Shown here: one piece after another, positions 38,599-49,441 of the stretch
How positions within the stretch are numbered: position 1 is the first letter of the stretch
How the letters are laid out: each line of letters begins with the position of its first letter
NCBI GenBank assembly: GCA_014879945.1
Contig: JACSRE010000174.1
Location: forward strand, 1 to 49,464
Source: Myxococcus sp.
GTDB taxonomy: Bacteria > Myxococcota > Myxococcia > Myxococcales > Myxococcaceae
Direction of reading: 5' to 3'
Length of the DNA stretch: 49,464 nt
Translations under genes and position numbers: made by a program
Notes under the pieces: model-generated
Seen by the model: only the letters and a program-made list of their open reading frames with translations
Databases searched by the model: none
What the model was told of the DNA's origin: nothing

Positions 38599-39077
38599 TG
38601 CGGCGCGCGCTCCTGCTCCTGGTCGCCTGCGGCTGCGGCGAGCCGATGATGACGACCACGCCGAGCCCCATCGCGCTGGGCTCGGACTTCCAGGGCTACG
38701 AGTCGTGGGAGTCGTTCACCCTGCCGGCGGTCGACGGCGGCACCGCGCACGACGGCGACGCGCGCACCGTCTTCATCAACCGGCGGCCACCGGCCGGCAG
38801 CGCCGAGTTCCCCGTCGGCACCCTCATCGTCAAGCAGCTGCCCTTCGTGACGTTCGCGATGGGCAAGCGCGGCGGCACCTACAACCAGAGCGGTGCGCGC
38901 GGCTGGGAGTGGTTCGACCTCGAGCGCCACCCGAGCGGCGCCGTCGTCATCGCGTGGCGTGGCCTGGGCCCGCCCGTGGGTGAGCAGTACGGGAAGTCGT
39001 CGGCCACCTGCAACGACTGCCACGGCGCGCACCCCGAGACCGACTCGGTGCTGACGCCCGCGCTCCGCCTCCGCTGA
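38598..39077 (+). CDS. Cytochrome P460-like haem lipoprotein
   Basis: A 159-aa lipoprotein. The signal is short (MRRALLLLVAC, lipid site Cys11). The fold pattern RTVFINRRPPAGSAEFPVGTLIVKQ followed by EWFDLERHPSG and a C-terminal CxxCH (C138-N-D-C141-H142) with HPETDSVL fits the cytochrome P460 family, whose members bind an unusual haem. The start overlaps the imelysin stop (TGATG), so the three genes form one transcriptional unit. Its role here, probably electron transfer or oxidation linked to the di-haem protein, is inferred. Confidence 0.85.
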   Translation: MRRALLLLVACGCGEPMMTTTPSPIALGSDFQGYESWESFTLPAVDGGTAHDGDARTVFINRRPPAGSAEFPVGTLIVKQLPFVTFAMGKRGGTYNQSGARGWEWFDLERHPSGAVVIAWRGLGPPVGEQYGKSSATCNDCHGAHPETDSVLTPALRLR

Positions 39078-39109
39078 AGGCTCCCCCGGGCCCGTCGCTT
39101 GCTCTCTTG

Positions 39110-39130
39110 AGCGCCCAGCCCTTCGGCGCT
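39110..39130 (+). terminator. Possible terminator after the haem-protein operon
   Basis: AGCGCC (39110-39115) and GGCGCT (39125-39130) form a perfect six-pair GC-rich stem with a nine-base loop, 33 bases after the operon's last stop. The following bases are ccctgtttt, with a weak T-run. Intrinsic termination is plausible but unproven. Confidence 0.35.
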
Positions 39131-39159
39131 CCCTGTTTTCAGGGGCTTCGAGCGGGTCG

Positions 39160-39188
39160 CTGACTGGCATTCGCGTTTTGCCAGTCAG
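39160..39188. promoter_or_regulatory. Long inverted repeat upstream of the sigma-54 activator gene
   Basis: CTGACTGGCA and TGCCAGTCAG are perfect 10-base inverted arms around a 9-base spacer, ending 29 bases before the ATG at 39218. It could be an operator, perhaps for the regulator itself, or a hairpin at the end of the upstream unit. It is not a sigma-54 promoter, because its GG and GC pairs are two bases too far apart. Confidence 0.5.
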
Positions 39189-39217
39189 GTTTGACAAGCT
39201 GACAGGGAGCCGACGAC

Positions 39218-40633
39218 ATGACCGCGAGACCCGAGGCCGCGATGAGCCGAGAGATCACCCGTGAGCTGCGAGTCCCTGGCGTGGGGAGCGAGCTTGAGCC
39301 CCCGATGATTCGGGCGGTGCGAATCGAGCGCAGAGGGCAGCCGGCGCTGGTGCTGCCGCTGTACCCCGACGTCGAGTACGTCTTCGGCCGGAGCGCCGAC
39401 TCGAGCGTCGTCTTCAGCGACGACGCGGTGTCACGGCAGCACGGGCGGCTGTGGTGTGACGCGCACCTGCGGTGGGTGTTTCGAGATCTCAACTCGAGCA
39501 ACGGCACCTTCCGCATCCCCAACGGGCGGCCCGAGTCGACGCTCGAGGTGCGCGGGTCGGCGCCGGTGGTGCTGAGCGTCGGCGACCAGCTGCTGCTCGG
39601 CACGGAGCGCTCGAAGCTGGTGCTGCTCGAGGAGGCGCCGGCGGGGCGGGGGCGCGGGGCGGCGACGGCGACGTTCCCCTCTGAGGCGGCGCGGGCGCTC
39701 GAGGCCCGCGTGCAGCTCGTCGCGCACCATCAACTGCCGGTGGTGCTCTTCGGCGCGTCGGGCACGGGCAAGACGTTCACGGCCCGGCGCATTCACGAGC
39801 TGTCGCGGCGGCCGGGGCCCTTCATCCTCGTCAACTGCGGGCGGCTCCCGCGCGACGTGGCGGCGCTGCAGAGCGAGCTGCTGGGCCACGTGAAGGGCGC
39901 GTACACCGGCGCCGCGGGCGAGCGGCCGGGCAAGTTCTTCGCGGCGGCCAACGGCACCCTCTTCCTCGACGAGGTGGAGTCGCTGCCGCGCGAGGCGCAG
40001 GACTTCCTCATCGACATCCTCGAGGGCACGGGGGCCTTCGCGCCGCTGGGCGCGCCGGCCGACGCCAGGCCCGAGGCGCCGCGCTTCAGGCTCATCTCGG
40101 CCTCGAAGACGCCGCTGCTGCAGACGACGCTGCGGCCCGACCTGATTCAGCGGCTGCTGGGCGACCCCATCACCATGCCGTCGCTCGACGAGCGCAAGGC
40201 CGACATCGCCTCGCTGGTGGCGCAGTTCCTGGCGAGGGAGCGCAGCGAGCGCAACGTGGACGCCGAGGTGACGCCCGAGGGGCTGGCGCTGCTCGAGGCG
40301 CGCGCGTGGCCGGGCCAGCTCCGCGAGCTCCAGCGCGTCATCGAGGTCACCACCCAGCGGCTCGCCGCGGAGCGCGCCGCGCGTGGCCTCGACGCCGAGC
40401 GCCTGGTGGTGGGCGTGGAGGCGCTGGCGCAGCACCTGCGCGACCAGGAGCGGGTGCTGGGCGCCGCCGTCGAAGAGCGCCCGACGGGCCTCCACGTCGT
40501 TCGCAAGCGGCCAGGCGACCTCTCGGCGGCCGAGGTGGCCGCGGCCGTCGCGGCGCACGGCGGCAACAAGACCCACGCCGCGCAGGCCCTCGGCATCGCG
40601 CTCAACACGCTCAAGAAGAAGCTGAGGCAGTAG
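39218..40633 (+). CDS. FHA-domain sigma-54-dependent transcriptional activator
   Basis: A 471-aa regulator with AGGGAG eight bases before the ATG. An FHA domain (about 35-135: YVFGRSADSSVVF, SRQH 72-75, NSSNGT 92-97) binds phosphothreonine. The AAA+ domain has Walker A GASGTGKT (179-186), the sigma-54 contact loop GAYTGA (227-232, with Tyr in place of the usual Phe), Walker B FLDE (249-252) and the LRPDLIQRL arginine-finger region. A Fis-type DNA-binding helix ends the protein (AAHGGNKTHAAQALGIALNTLKKKL). FHA-type enhancer-binding proteins are characteristic of myxobacteria and are usually controlled by Ser/Thr kinases such as the one at 20916. Confidence 0.95.
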   Translation: MTARPEAAMSREITRELRVPGVGSELEPPMIRAVRIERRGQPALVLPLYPDVEYVFGRSADSSVVFSDDAVSRQHGRLWCDAHLRWVFRDLNSSNGTFRIPNGRPESTLEVRGSAPVVLSVGDQLLLGTERSKLVLLEEAPAGRGRGAATATFPSEAARALEARVQLVAHHQLPVVLFGASGTGKTFTARRIHELSRRPGPFILVNCGRLPRDVAALQSELLGHVKGAYTGAAGERPGKFFAAANGTLFLDEVESLPREAQDFLIDILEGTGAFAPLGAPADARPEAPRFRLISASKTPLLQTTLRPDLIQRLLGDPITMPSLDERKADIASLVAQFLARERSERNVDAEVTPEGLALLEARAWPGQLRELQRVIEVTTQRLAAERAARGLDAERLVVGVEALAQHLRDQERVLGAAVEERPTGLHVVRKRPGDLSAAEVAAAVAAHGGNKTHAAQALGIALNTLKKKLRQ

Positions 40634-40645
40634 AGTCGCGAGCCC

Positions 40646-41080
40646 ATGAGCGACCTCGACCTGTCTGTGCTCGCGAAAGCCTCACGCCTCTTCGAAGCGC
40701 TCGACCCCGAGGGCCGCAAGGAGCTCCTGGCGCGGGCGGGCCGGCAGAAGTTCCCCGCGGGGCACGTGCTGTGTCGCGAAGGCGAGTCGGGCGACGTGCT
40801 CTACGTGCTGGCGAAGGGCCAGGCGCGCGTCAGCGTCGACGACCTCGGCACCGACAAAGAAGTGGGCCAGCTCACGGCGGGGCAGCTCTTCGGCGAGCAG
40901 GCGATGCTCTCGGGCTCGAAGCGGCAGGCCACCGTGACGGCGCTGACCGAGCTCGAGGTCGTCTCGTTCCCCCGGGCGGCGGTCGACGCGGTGCTGGCGA
41001 AGAACCCCTCGGCGCGCTCGGTGCTGGCCCAGGTGGGCCTCTCACGCAGCGAGGCCTCGATGCAGAAGCTGATGGAGTAG
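40646..41080 (+). CDS. Cyclic nucleotide-binding-domain protein
   Basis: A 144-aa stand-alone CNB domain. Opening LAKASRLFEALDPEGRKELLARA, then CREGESGDVLYVLAKGQARV, and the phosphate-binding cassette FGEQAMLSGSKRQATV with E84 and R93 intact, so nucleotide binding is plausible. There is no DNA-binding or other output domain, which suggests it regulates a partner protein. It begins 12 bases after the FHA regulator gene on the same strand and probably shares its message. Its stop is four bases from the convergent VWA gene's stop. Confidence 0.9.
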   Translation: MSDLDLSVLAKASRLFEALDPEGRKELLARAGRQKFPAGHVLCREGESGDVLYVLAKGQARVSVDDLGTDKEVGQLTAGQLFGEQAMLSGSKRQATVTALTELEVVSFPRAAVDAVLAKNPSARSVLAQVGLSRSEASMQKLME

Positions 41081-41084
41081 CGCG

Positions 41085-42068
41085 TCAGCGCCAGCACTCG
41101 TCGTAGCCGAGCTCGACGGTGCCGCCGCCGGCCGGGCAGACGTCGAGCTCGATGCTGCCCTGCGGGTAGGTGGAGTCGGGCGGCGTCGCGCGGAAGGTGC
41201 TGGGCGCGCCGTTGACGGTCACCCGCACGCGGCGGGTCCGGTCGATGGGCCGCTTGAGGCCGACGATGCAGCGCTGGTTCACCAGCCGCCCCGCGGTGGT
41301 GCGCAAGATGTTGACGTAGTCGGTGGTGCAGAGCGCGAGGGTGCCGTTCTGGCCGAAGAGCGTGGGCAGCGTCGCCATGCGCCAGCCGCGCACCAGCCCG
41401 GGGAAGAGGCAGCCGTCGAGCCCCACGATGGAGGTGACCGAGAGGCGCTGGTCGGCCGTCTTCACCCCGCGCAGGAAGGCCTCGAAGTCCGACAGCGGGA
41501 ACGGCGACTGGTCGTCTTCGTCGCCGAGGAAGACGAGCGCGAGGTCGGCGTTGTCACGCAAGAAGCCCTTGTTCGTCGTCGACAGGAGCGGCTCGGTCAA
41601 GGCGGCCCGCGCGGCGGCGAAGGCGCGCTCCTGGGCGCTGCCCTCGCTGCCCACGTTCACCAGCTTCGAGAAGGCCTCGTCCACCTTCGGCGTCTTGTCG
41701 GTGATGACGGGCCCGACGAAGCGGCCGGTGCGGGTCTCGTCGTCCATGTCGGTGGTGACGGCCGCGATCCGGAAGTCGACCTGGTTGGCGCGGAAGGAGC
41801 CGAAGAAGGCCTCGAAGTTCGCCGCCAGCGCCGCCTGGTCGTTCTCCATGCTGCAGGAGTCGTCGATGACGAAGAGCACGTCGATGGGCTGCCGCTTGAA
41901 CGGCTCGAGCCGGTACGCGTCGGTGGCGGCCACCTTGCAGCCGTCGGGCGCCACGTTGACGTTGGTGGTCGCCTCGACCACGTCGGGCACCGGGGGCGCC
42001 TCGAGCAGCTCGGTGCGGCCACAGGCCGAGGCGACCAACGCGAGGCTGAGGAGGGTCTTCAGGTTCAT
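41085..42068 (-). CDS. VWA-domain lipoprotein
   Basis: A 327-aa lipoprotein (signal ending LVASAC, lipid site Cys16). A von Willebrand factor A domain follows: PIDVLFVIDDSCSMENDQ with a MIDAS motif D69-x-S71-x-S73, then FRIAAVTTDMDD and LALVFLGDEDD. The C-terminal part has scattered Cys (GCLFPGL, LCTTDY, QRCIVG, ECWR) that may form disulfides. Extracellular or periplasmic metal-dependent protein binding is expected. The gene diverges from the helicase gene across 119 bases. Partner unknown. Confidence 0.9.
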   Translation of the reverse strand: MNLKTLLSLALVASACGRTELLEAPPVPDVVEATTNVNVAPDGCKVAATDAYRLEPFKRQPIDVLFVIDDSCSMENDQAALAANFEAFFGSFRANQVDFRIAAVTTDMDDETRTGRFVGPVITDKTPKVDEAFSKLVNVGSEGSAQERAFAAARAALTEPLLSTTNKGFLRDNADLALVFLGDEDDQSPFPLSDFEAFLRGVKTADQRLSVTSIVGLDGCLFPGLVRGWRMATLPTLFGQNGTLALCTTDYVNILRTTAGRLVNQRCIVGLKRPIDRTRRVRVTVNGAPSTFRATPPDSTYPQGSIELDVCPAGGGTVELGYDECWR

Positions 42069-42187
42069 GGGCTCGACACCGGTTCGGCCACCGGCCTTCT
42101 TTCAACCACACCCGGGGGCGTCAACGCGACTGGGGCTGACCGATTTCACAGGGCCCCCATCGACCCGCTGCGGGGTAGACGAGCGCC

Positions 42188-45130
42188 ATGGCGGATGCCG
42201 TGTCGTTGCTCGAGGCCGTACGAGGTGAAGCCAAGCCGGGCGTCTGGTCGAACGGCGTGAAGCTCGCGCGCGCCGGCGCGGTGGTGCAGGAGTCGACCGA
42301 CGGCAAGGAGATCATCCTGCGCGTCAAGGCCGGCGGCCGACCCGTTCCGTGGACGGTGGTGCTGACGCCGGCGGAGTCTTCGTGGGAGTGCAACTGCCCG
42401 GCGCCGGTCGACCCCTGTGAGCACGCCGTCGCCGCCGCCATCACCCTCAAAGAGGCCGCCGAGTCGGGCCAGCACCTCGCGTCGGTCGAGAGCCGCTACG
42501 CGCGCGTGGTGTACCGGGTGCTGCGCGTCGAGAGCGGGGTGCAGGTGCACCGGGCGGTGGTGACGCCCGAGGGCGCCGAGACGCCGCTCGACTCCCTGGC
42601 CGCGGCGCTGGCGAACCCGGTGACGGCGAAGCAGCTCCAGGTCGAGCAGCACGACCTGCAGGCCGACAGGCTGCTCGAGAAGAAGACGCGGCTGGCGCTG
42701 GCGCCCGAGCGGCTCGACGCGGTGGTGGCGGTGCTCCAGCCGTGTCGAACGGTGCTGCTCGACGGGCGGCCGGTGGCCATCGCGGCCGAGCCGTTGCTGC
42801 CGCGGGCGACGGTGAGAGACGAGGCGGAGCAGATCGTCGTCACCGTCGAGCGAGACCCGCGCGCGGTCGAGGTGCTCGCGCCGGGGTTGGCGGTGGGCGG
42901 CGACACGCTCTTTCGGCTCGGCGAGCAGGCCTTCACCGGCGCGTGGCTCGAGAAGCTGCCGGTGGTGAAGACGTACCCGGCGGCGCGGGCCGGCGAGGTG
43001 AGCGCGCAGGTGGTGCCCGAGCTGGCGAAGCGGTTCCCGCTCGAGGTCACCAGCGCCCGCCTGCCGCGGGTCGACCAGCGCCTCGAGCCGCGGGTGGTGC
43101 TCGAGGTCAACCAGCTGGAGCAGGGCCTCTCGGTGCTGCCCACGCTGGTGTACGGCGCGCCCGCCACCGTGCGCATCGACGCGGGCCGCATGGTGCACCT
43201 GCGGGGCCCGGTGCCGGTGCGCGACGAGGCGAAGGAGCAGCGGCTCCTCCATCACCTGCGCGACGTCCTCAACCTGGTGCCCGGGCGGCGCATGACGGTG
43301 AGCGGGCCCGACGCGGTGAAGTTCGCCGACGCCCTGCGCAAGTGGCGCGGCGGGCTGACCGGTGACGCGGCGAGGAAGCTGAGCCCAGACCTCAAGCTGG
43401 TGCCCCGCCTCACCCTCGACGACCGCGCGGCCGGCGGCGTGCCTGCGGTGGGCTTCTCGTTCGACTTCGAGCTGGTGGGCGGCAGCGGTGACATGCCGAA
43501 GCAGGTCGACGGCGAGGCGGTGCTGCGCGCGTGGGAAGAGGGCTACGGGCTGGTGCCCATCGAGGGTGGCGGCTGGGCGCAGCTGCCGACCGAGTTCCTC
43601 GAGGCCCAGGGCGCGCGCATCGCGGCGCTGCTGGCGGCGAAGCAAGAGAACGGCACCCTGGCCAACCACGCCCTGCCGCGGCTGGCCGAGCTGTGCGACT
43701 CGCTCGAGCAGCCGGCGCCGCTGGGCCTCGAGAAGCTCAGGCCGCTGGCCGAGGGCTTCGAGACGTTGCCTTCGCCCTCGCTCCCGGCCGACCTCACCGC
43801 GACGCTGCGGCCGTACCAGGCGCAGGGGGTGGCGTGGCTCCAGTTCCTCCAGCGCGCGGGCCTCGGCGGCGTGCTGGCCGACGACATGGGCCTGGGCAAG
43901 ACGCTGCAGACCATCTGCGCGCTGGGCCCGAAGTCCCTGGTGGTGTGCCCCACCAGCGTGCTGCCCACCTGGCTGTCGGAGCTGCGCCGCTTCAGGCCGA
44001 CGCTGACGGTCAACGCCTACCACGGGCCCAACCGCGCGCTCGACGACGCCGACGTCACGGTGACGACGTACGCCATCCTCCGGCTCGACCTGAGCCAGTT
44101 GCAGGCGCGTCAGTGGAGCGCGCTGGTGCTCGACGAGGCCCAGAACATCAAGAACCCCGAGAGCCAGGCCGCGAAGGCCGCGTTCGCGCTCAAGGCGCCG
44201 TTCCGCGTCGCGTTGTCCGGCACGCCGGTCGAGAACCGCCTCGACGAGCTCTGGAGCCTGATGCACTTCACCAACCAGGGCCTGCTCGGGGGCCGCAAGG
44301 ACTTCGACGAGAAGCTGGCGCGCCCCATCGCCGAAGGCCGGCAGGAGGCGAGGCTCGAGCTGCGGCGGCGGCTGCGGCCGTTCGTGCTGCGGCGCCTCAA
44401 GAGAGACGTCGCGAAGGACCTGCCGCCGCGCACCGAGATCATCCGCACCGTCACGCTCGATGAGCGCGAGCGCGCCACCTACGACGCCATCTACGCCGCC
44501 ACGAAGGACGAGGTGGTGAAGCTGCTCGGCCAGGGCGGGAGCGTGCTCAAGGCGCTCGAGGCCCTGCTGCGGCTCCGACAGGCCGCCTGTCACCCCGCGC
44601 TGGTGCCGGGGCAGATCGCGAAGACCTCGTCGAAGGTGCAGACGCTCGTCGAGGCGCTCGTCACCGCGGTGGCCGATGGGCACAAGGCGCTGGTGTTCTC
44701 GCAGTGGACGAAGCTGCTCGACCTCATCGAGCCCGAGCTGACCACCGCGGGCGTGCGCTTCTCACGCCTCGACGGCTCGACGCCGAACCGCGGTGAGCTG
44801 ACCGAGGCCTTCCAGGCCGAGGGCGGGCCGCCGGTGATGCTCATCTCGCTGAAGGCCGGCGGCACGGGCCTGACGCTGACGGCGGCCGACCACGTCTTCC
44901 TCGTCGACCCGTGGTGGAACCCCGCCGTCGAGGCGCAGGCCGCCGACCGCGCGCACCGCATCGGCCAGGACAAGCCGGTGATGGTGTACCGGCTGGTGTC
45001 CCAGGGCACCGTCGAGGAGCGCATCCTCACGCTGCAGGACAAGAAGCGCTCGCTGTTCGAGGCGGCCCTCGGCGACGTGCAGGCCGCCGGCGCGCTCACG
45101 AAGGACGACCTGCTCGAGCTGTTCTCGTGA
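42188..45130 (+). CDS. SWIM-domain SNF2-family helicase
   Basis: A 980-aa protein. The N-terminus has a SWIM zinc motif, C68-x-C70-x6-C77-x-H79 ([12 protein letters not shown]), for nucleic-acid or protein binding. A long accessory region follows. The SNF2 ATPase starts with [14 protein letters not shown], then [11 protein letters not shown] (Walker A, K571), [16 protein letters not shown] (649-652) and [16 protein letters not shown]. The helicase C-terminal half ends with [21 protein letters not shown] and GTVEERIL. The RapA/HepA-like group moves proteins or RNA polymerase on DNA. It appears to be a single-gene unit or to be co-transcribed with the acyl-CoA synthetase 45 bases downstream. 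Confidence 0.95.
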   Translation: MADAVSLLEAVRGEAKPGVWSNGVKLARAGAVVQESTDGKEIILRVKAGGRPVPWTVVLTPAESSWECNCPAPVDPCEHAVAAAITLKEAAESGQHLASVESRYARVVYRVLRVESGVQVHRAVVTPEGAETPLDSLAAALANPVTAKQLQVEQHDLQADRLLEKKTRLALAPERLDAVVAVLQPCRTVLLDGRPVAIAAEPLLPRATVRDEAEQIVVTVERDPRAVEVLAPGLAVGGDTLFRLGEQAFTGAWLEKLPVVKTYPAARAGEVSAQVVPELAKRFPLEVTSARLPRVDQRLEPRVVLEVNQLEQGLSVLPTLVYGAPATVRIDAGRMVHLRGPVPVRDEAKEQRLLHHLRDVLNLVPGRRMTVSGPDAVKFADALRKWRGGLTGDAARKLSPDLKLVPRLTLDDRAAGGVPAVGFSFDFELVGGSGDMPKQVDGEAVLRAWEEGYGLVPIEGGGWAQLPTEFLEAQGARIAALLAAKQENGTLANHALPRLAELCDSLEQPAPLGLEKLRPLAEGFETLPSPSLPADLTATLRPYQAQGVAWLQFLQRAGLGGVLADDMGLGKTLQTICALGPKSLVVCPTSVLPTWLSELRRFRPTLTVNAYHGPNRALDDADVTVTTYAILRLDLSQLQARQWSALVLDEAQNIKNPESQAAKAAFALKAPFRVALSGTPVENRLDELWSLMHFTNQGLLGGRKDFDEKLARPIAEGRQEARLELRRRLRPFVLRRLKRDVAKDLPPRTEIIRTVTLDERERATYDAIYAATKDEVVKLLGQGGSVLKALEALLRLRQAACHPALVPGQIAKTSSKVQTLVEALVTAVADGHKALVFSQWTKLLDLIEPELTTAGVRFSRLDGSTPNRGELTEAFQAEGGPPVMLISLKAGGTGLTLTAADHVFLVDPWWNPAVEAQAADRAHRIGQDKPVMVYRLVSQGTVEERILTLQDKKRSLFEAALGDVQAAGALTKDDLLELFS

Positions 45131-45175
45131 GGCGAACGGAGTAGATCGACACCTCTCAGATCCAGGGAGCCTTCC

Positions 45176-46798
<1,623 letters not shown>

Positions 46799-46805
46799 CG
46801 CAGCC

Positions 46806-47219
46806 TCAGCGGAAGGTGGACGCGACGCCGGGGCCGCTCCACAACGTGCGGCCCGAGGTCGACTCGCGGGCCTCGACGACGATCTCGAAGGCGCCGCGCT
46901 CGTCGGTGCGGGCCAGGAAGCCCTGGGTGAGGTTCCACACCTCTTCGGGGTGGAAGGTCACCTCGCGCCACACCTGCTCGTGCAGCACCGAGCCGTCGGC
47001 GCGCACCGCGCGGAGCACCACGTCGACCACCACCAGCTGGTTGGAGCGGCTGAGCAGCTCGAGGTTCACGTTCACCATGCGGCCGGCCACCGGAGCCGTC
47101 GGGTTGACCTTCACCTCGGCGATGAAGTCGTAGCGCGCGAGCTCCTCGGCCGTCGACGAGTACTCCCCCGCGCAGGCGGTCGAGAGCAACACCGAGAGCG
47201 ACAGGAGCATGGCGCGCAT
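46806..47219 (-). CDS. Small lipoprotein
   Basis: A 137-aa lipoprotein: signal MRAMLLSLSVLLSTAC with the lipid site at Cys16. The mature part looks like a single immunoglobulin-type beta sandwich (FIAEVKVNPTAPVAGRMVNV, then VVVDVVLRAVRADGSVLH and GAFEIVVEARES). No enzyme motif is visible. It converges on the acyl-CoA synthetase gene, stops seven bases apart. The upstream gap (47220-47404) shows no gene or convincing promoter. Confidence 0.75.
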   Translation of the reverse strand: MRAMLLSLSVLLSTACAGEYSSTAEELARYDFIAEVKVNPTAPVAGRMVNVNLELLSRSNQLVVVDVVLRAVRADGSVLHEQVWREVTFHPEEVWNLTQGFLARTDERGAFEIVVEARESTSGRTLWSGPGVASTFR

Positions 47220-47404
47220 CGGACGCCTCCCACTGCGAGCGCCTTGCCAGCGGGTGGGCCGGAGCTGGAATTCCGAAGAACTGCGGGCGGTTCGACGCGC
47301 TGCGCGGGCTTTGGGTGTCAGGGCGCTTGGCGTTTCTGGACCATCGGCGCCTCGATCGGCCGTGCACTGGCCCGGGCACCTGAACCCTCGACTGCACAGC
47401 GGCG

Positions 47405-48196
47405 TCAGGGCTTCTCGGGCTCGAGCTCTGGCCCCGTGGGGCGCGGCGCCGACAGCTCGAGCGTGAACGGGCGCGCCGCAGCGTTCCCCGCGGCGTCGAA
47501 CAGCTCGACCGTCAGCTTGTACGCGCGGCCGTCATCGAAGCCGAAGCTGCCGGAGCAGGCGTCGTGACCGAACACCACCGCCTCACCGTCGAGCGGCACC
47601 GGGTACTGCTGTCGCGCCGCCACGCCGCGGGCCCGCTGCATGGTGAGCAACAGGTACGCCGCCCCCAGGTCGTTCACCTGCGTGCGCAGCTTGAGCGTGC
47701 GCGTCAGCCCCTCCCGGGTGCGTTGGTAGAAGCCTTCAGAGACGGCGGGCCGGGTGACGAACTTCGGCGCGGCGCCGTCGGCCGAGGGGCCCGTCTTCCA
47801 CCGCGCGGTGTTGTCGCCCCAGACGTCGTTGAGCAGCCTCACGCCCGACAGCGCGCGGCCGAGGTTGAGCGTGTACTCGGTGTTCGGCTGGAGCGGGCGC
47901 GTCGGCTTCAGCTTCACCGCGACCCGGTTCATCGTCGACGACCAGCCCTTCTCGACGACGACGCCGACGGGGTCGCCGCCACCCAGCAGCACCAGGTCCG
48001 AGCCTCCGACCAGCTTCGAGACGCGCTCCTGCTCGGCCCGCACGCCCTCGAGCACGAAGTGCGCGTTGGTGGGCACGGTCGCCCCCGGCGCCGGGAACAG
48101 CCGCACGCCATCGTCACAGGCGGCCTCGACGCGCGCCGCGAACCCGGCGGCGGCCGCCACCACACACGCCACCAGCCACGACGTCGTCGACCGCAT
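47405..48196 (-). CDS. Exported Ig-like-domain protein
   Basis: From the ATG at 48196 the protein is 263 aa with a typical signal peptide (MRSTTSWLVACVVAAAAGF, cleavage near VEA). A longer start at 48235 is possible. The region around residues 24-125 has the layout of a bacterial Ig-like (SbsA type) domain: GVRLFPAPGATVPTNAHFVL, then LKPTRPLQPNTEYTLNLG. A second beta-rich part follows, with Cys in HDACSGSF and the strand YKLTVELFDAAGNAAARPF. It is probably a periplasmic or surface protein; function unknown. Confidence 0.75.
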   Translation of the reverse strand: MRSTTSWLVACVVAAAAGFAARVEAACDDGVRLFPAPGATVPTNAHFVLEGVRAEQERVSKLVGGSDLVLLGGGDPVGVVVEKGWSSTMNRVAVKLKPTRPLQPNTEYTLNLGRALSGVRLLNDVWGDNTARWKTGPSADGAAPKFVTRPAVSEGFYQRTREGLTRTLKLRTQVNDLGAAYLLLTMQRARGVAARQQYPVPLDGEAVVFGHDACSGSFGFDDGRAYKLTVELFDAAGNAAARPFTLELSAPRPTGPELEPEKP

Positions 48197-48239
48197 CAGC
48201 CGCTGCGACGGGTGCGCGCTGGGCACATTCACCATCAGG

Positions 48240-48530
48240 TCAATGCACCGGAGTGCCGGGGTCGATGATCTCGACCGGCCCGAACTTCGACTCGTACTTG
48301 GCCAGGTTCTCTTGAATGGCCATCAGCAGGCGCTTCATGTGCTTGGGGTTGGTGATGATGCGCGAGAGCACCTTGGCCCGCGGCTGCTGCGGCTGCACGT
48401 AGATGAAGTCGAGGGTGAACTCGGTCTCGGTGTGGTTCACGAGCGCCATGTTCGCGTAGCGGCCATTGGCCACGTCGTCATCGAGCTGAATCTGCAGCTG
48501 AACCTCGGGAGGCTTCGGCGTGTCACTCAT
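48240..48530 (-). CDS. DUF3467-family protein
   Basis: A 96-aa soluble protein from the ATG at 48530. The family pattern is clear: GRYANMALVNHTETEFTLDF, then QPRAKVLSRIITNPKHMKRL and LAKYESKFGPVEI. DUF3467 proteins are widespread small cytoplasmic proteins without a settled function. It ends 43 bases before the exported-protein gene on the same strand and diverges from the hydrolase gene across 99 bases, which contain no clear promoter boxes. Confidence 0.9.
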   Translation of the reverse strand: MSDTPKPPEVQLQIQLDDDVANGRYANMALVNHTETEFTLDFIYVQPQQPRAKVLSRIITNPKHMKRLLMAIQENLAKYESKFGPVEIIDPGTPVH

Positions 48531-48629
48531 GGTGGCCCACGGTCTACCCCGAGCGCCGCACGAGGTGAACCGCCGCAGCGCAAACGTGTTGCGCTCGCTC
48601 CGCGGCCTGTCACCATCCGAACTCTCGTC

Positions 48630-49400
48630 GTGTCCTTCCCCCTCGACCCTGCCCTCACCTCGCCGTTCGAGCTCGGCCCCGCCAACGCGCACACCGCGGT
48701 GCTGCTGCTCCACGGCTTCACCGGCAGCCCGTGGGAGGTGCGCCCGCTGGCGCAGTCGCTGGCCGACCGGGGCTTCTACGTCAGCGTGCCCCGGCTGCCA
48801 GGGCACGGCACCGTGCCCGAAGACATGCTGTGGGTGACGTGGCGTGAGTGGCTGGCCCACGCCGAGGCGTCGTTCGAGGCGCTCTCACGCTTCCCGCGCG
48901 TCTGCGTCGCGGGGCTGTCGATGGGCGGGCTGCTCGGGCTCCTGTTGGCGGAGCGCCACCAGGCGCGGGTCTCGAAGCTGGTGTTGATGGCGCCGGTGAT
49001 GCGGGTGCAGCAGCGGGCCGGGCAGCTGCTGGAGCGGCTCGGCGCCCGCGCGCTGCGCGGGTTCGGCGCGTCGTGGCTGAAGAAGACGACCACCGATCTC
49101 GAGGACGAGCAGGCGCGCGCGCGCGCGCCGGTCCTCCCGCAGTACCCCCTCGGCCGGCTGCTCGACCTCTTCGAGCTGCAGAAGCTGGCGCGCCGGGCGG
49201 CGCCGAGGGTGACGGCCCCCACGCTCATCGCCGCCGCGCGCCACGACCACGTCGTCGCCTTCGACAGCCTCGAGGCGCTGCACGCCCAGCTGCCGACCTC
49301 GCGCCTGCTGGTGCTGCAGCGCGGCTTTCACATTCTGCCGCACGACGTCGACCGCGCCCGGCTCATCGCCGAGGTGGCGGAGTTCATCGACACGGCCTGA
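48630..49400 (+). CDS. Alpha/beta hydrolase (monoacylglycerol lipase / Est30-like carboxylesterase)
   Basis: A 256-aa serine hydrolase from the GTG at 48630. The oxyanion motif is LLLHGFTGSPWEV, the nucleophile S97 lies in GLSMGG, and the acid and base are D206 (AARHDHVV) and H234 (GFHILPHD). RLPGHGTVPEDM is typical of the Est30 / monoacylglycerol lipase group that cleaves short- to medium-chain esters. There is no signal peptide, so it is likely cytoplasmic. No related neighbour helps define the substrate. Confidence 0.9.
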   Translation: MSFPLDPALTSPFELGPANAHTAVLLLHGFTGSPWEVRPLAQSLADRGFYVSVPRLPGHGTVPEDMLWVTWREWLAHAEASFEALSRFPRVCVAGLSMGGLLGLLLAERHQARVSKLVLMAPVMRVQQRAGQLLERLGARALRGFGASWLKKTTTDLEDEQARARAPVLPQYPLGRLLDLFELQKLARRAAPRVTAPTLIAAARHDHVVAFDSLEALHAQLPTSRLLVLQRGFHILPHDVDRARLIAEVAEFIDTA

Positions 49401-49419
49401 GACCATATGAAACGACCGG

Positions 49420-49441
49420 CTCACGATCGCGAGGTCGTGAG
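49420..49441 (+). terminator. Hairpin after the hydrolase gene
   Basis: CTCACGA and TCGTGAG form a perfect seven-pair stem with an eight-base loop, 19 bases after the hydrolase stop. There is no T-run within the window, so it is only a candidate terminator or structured element. Confidence 0.35.

Noticed and set aside
39165-39182. Possible sigma-54 promoter (TGGCA ... TTGC) before the FHA regulator
   Set aside because: The distance between the GG and GC pairs is 14 bases instead of 12, which sigma-54 does not tolerate. The match comes from the inverted repeat.
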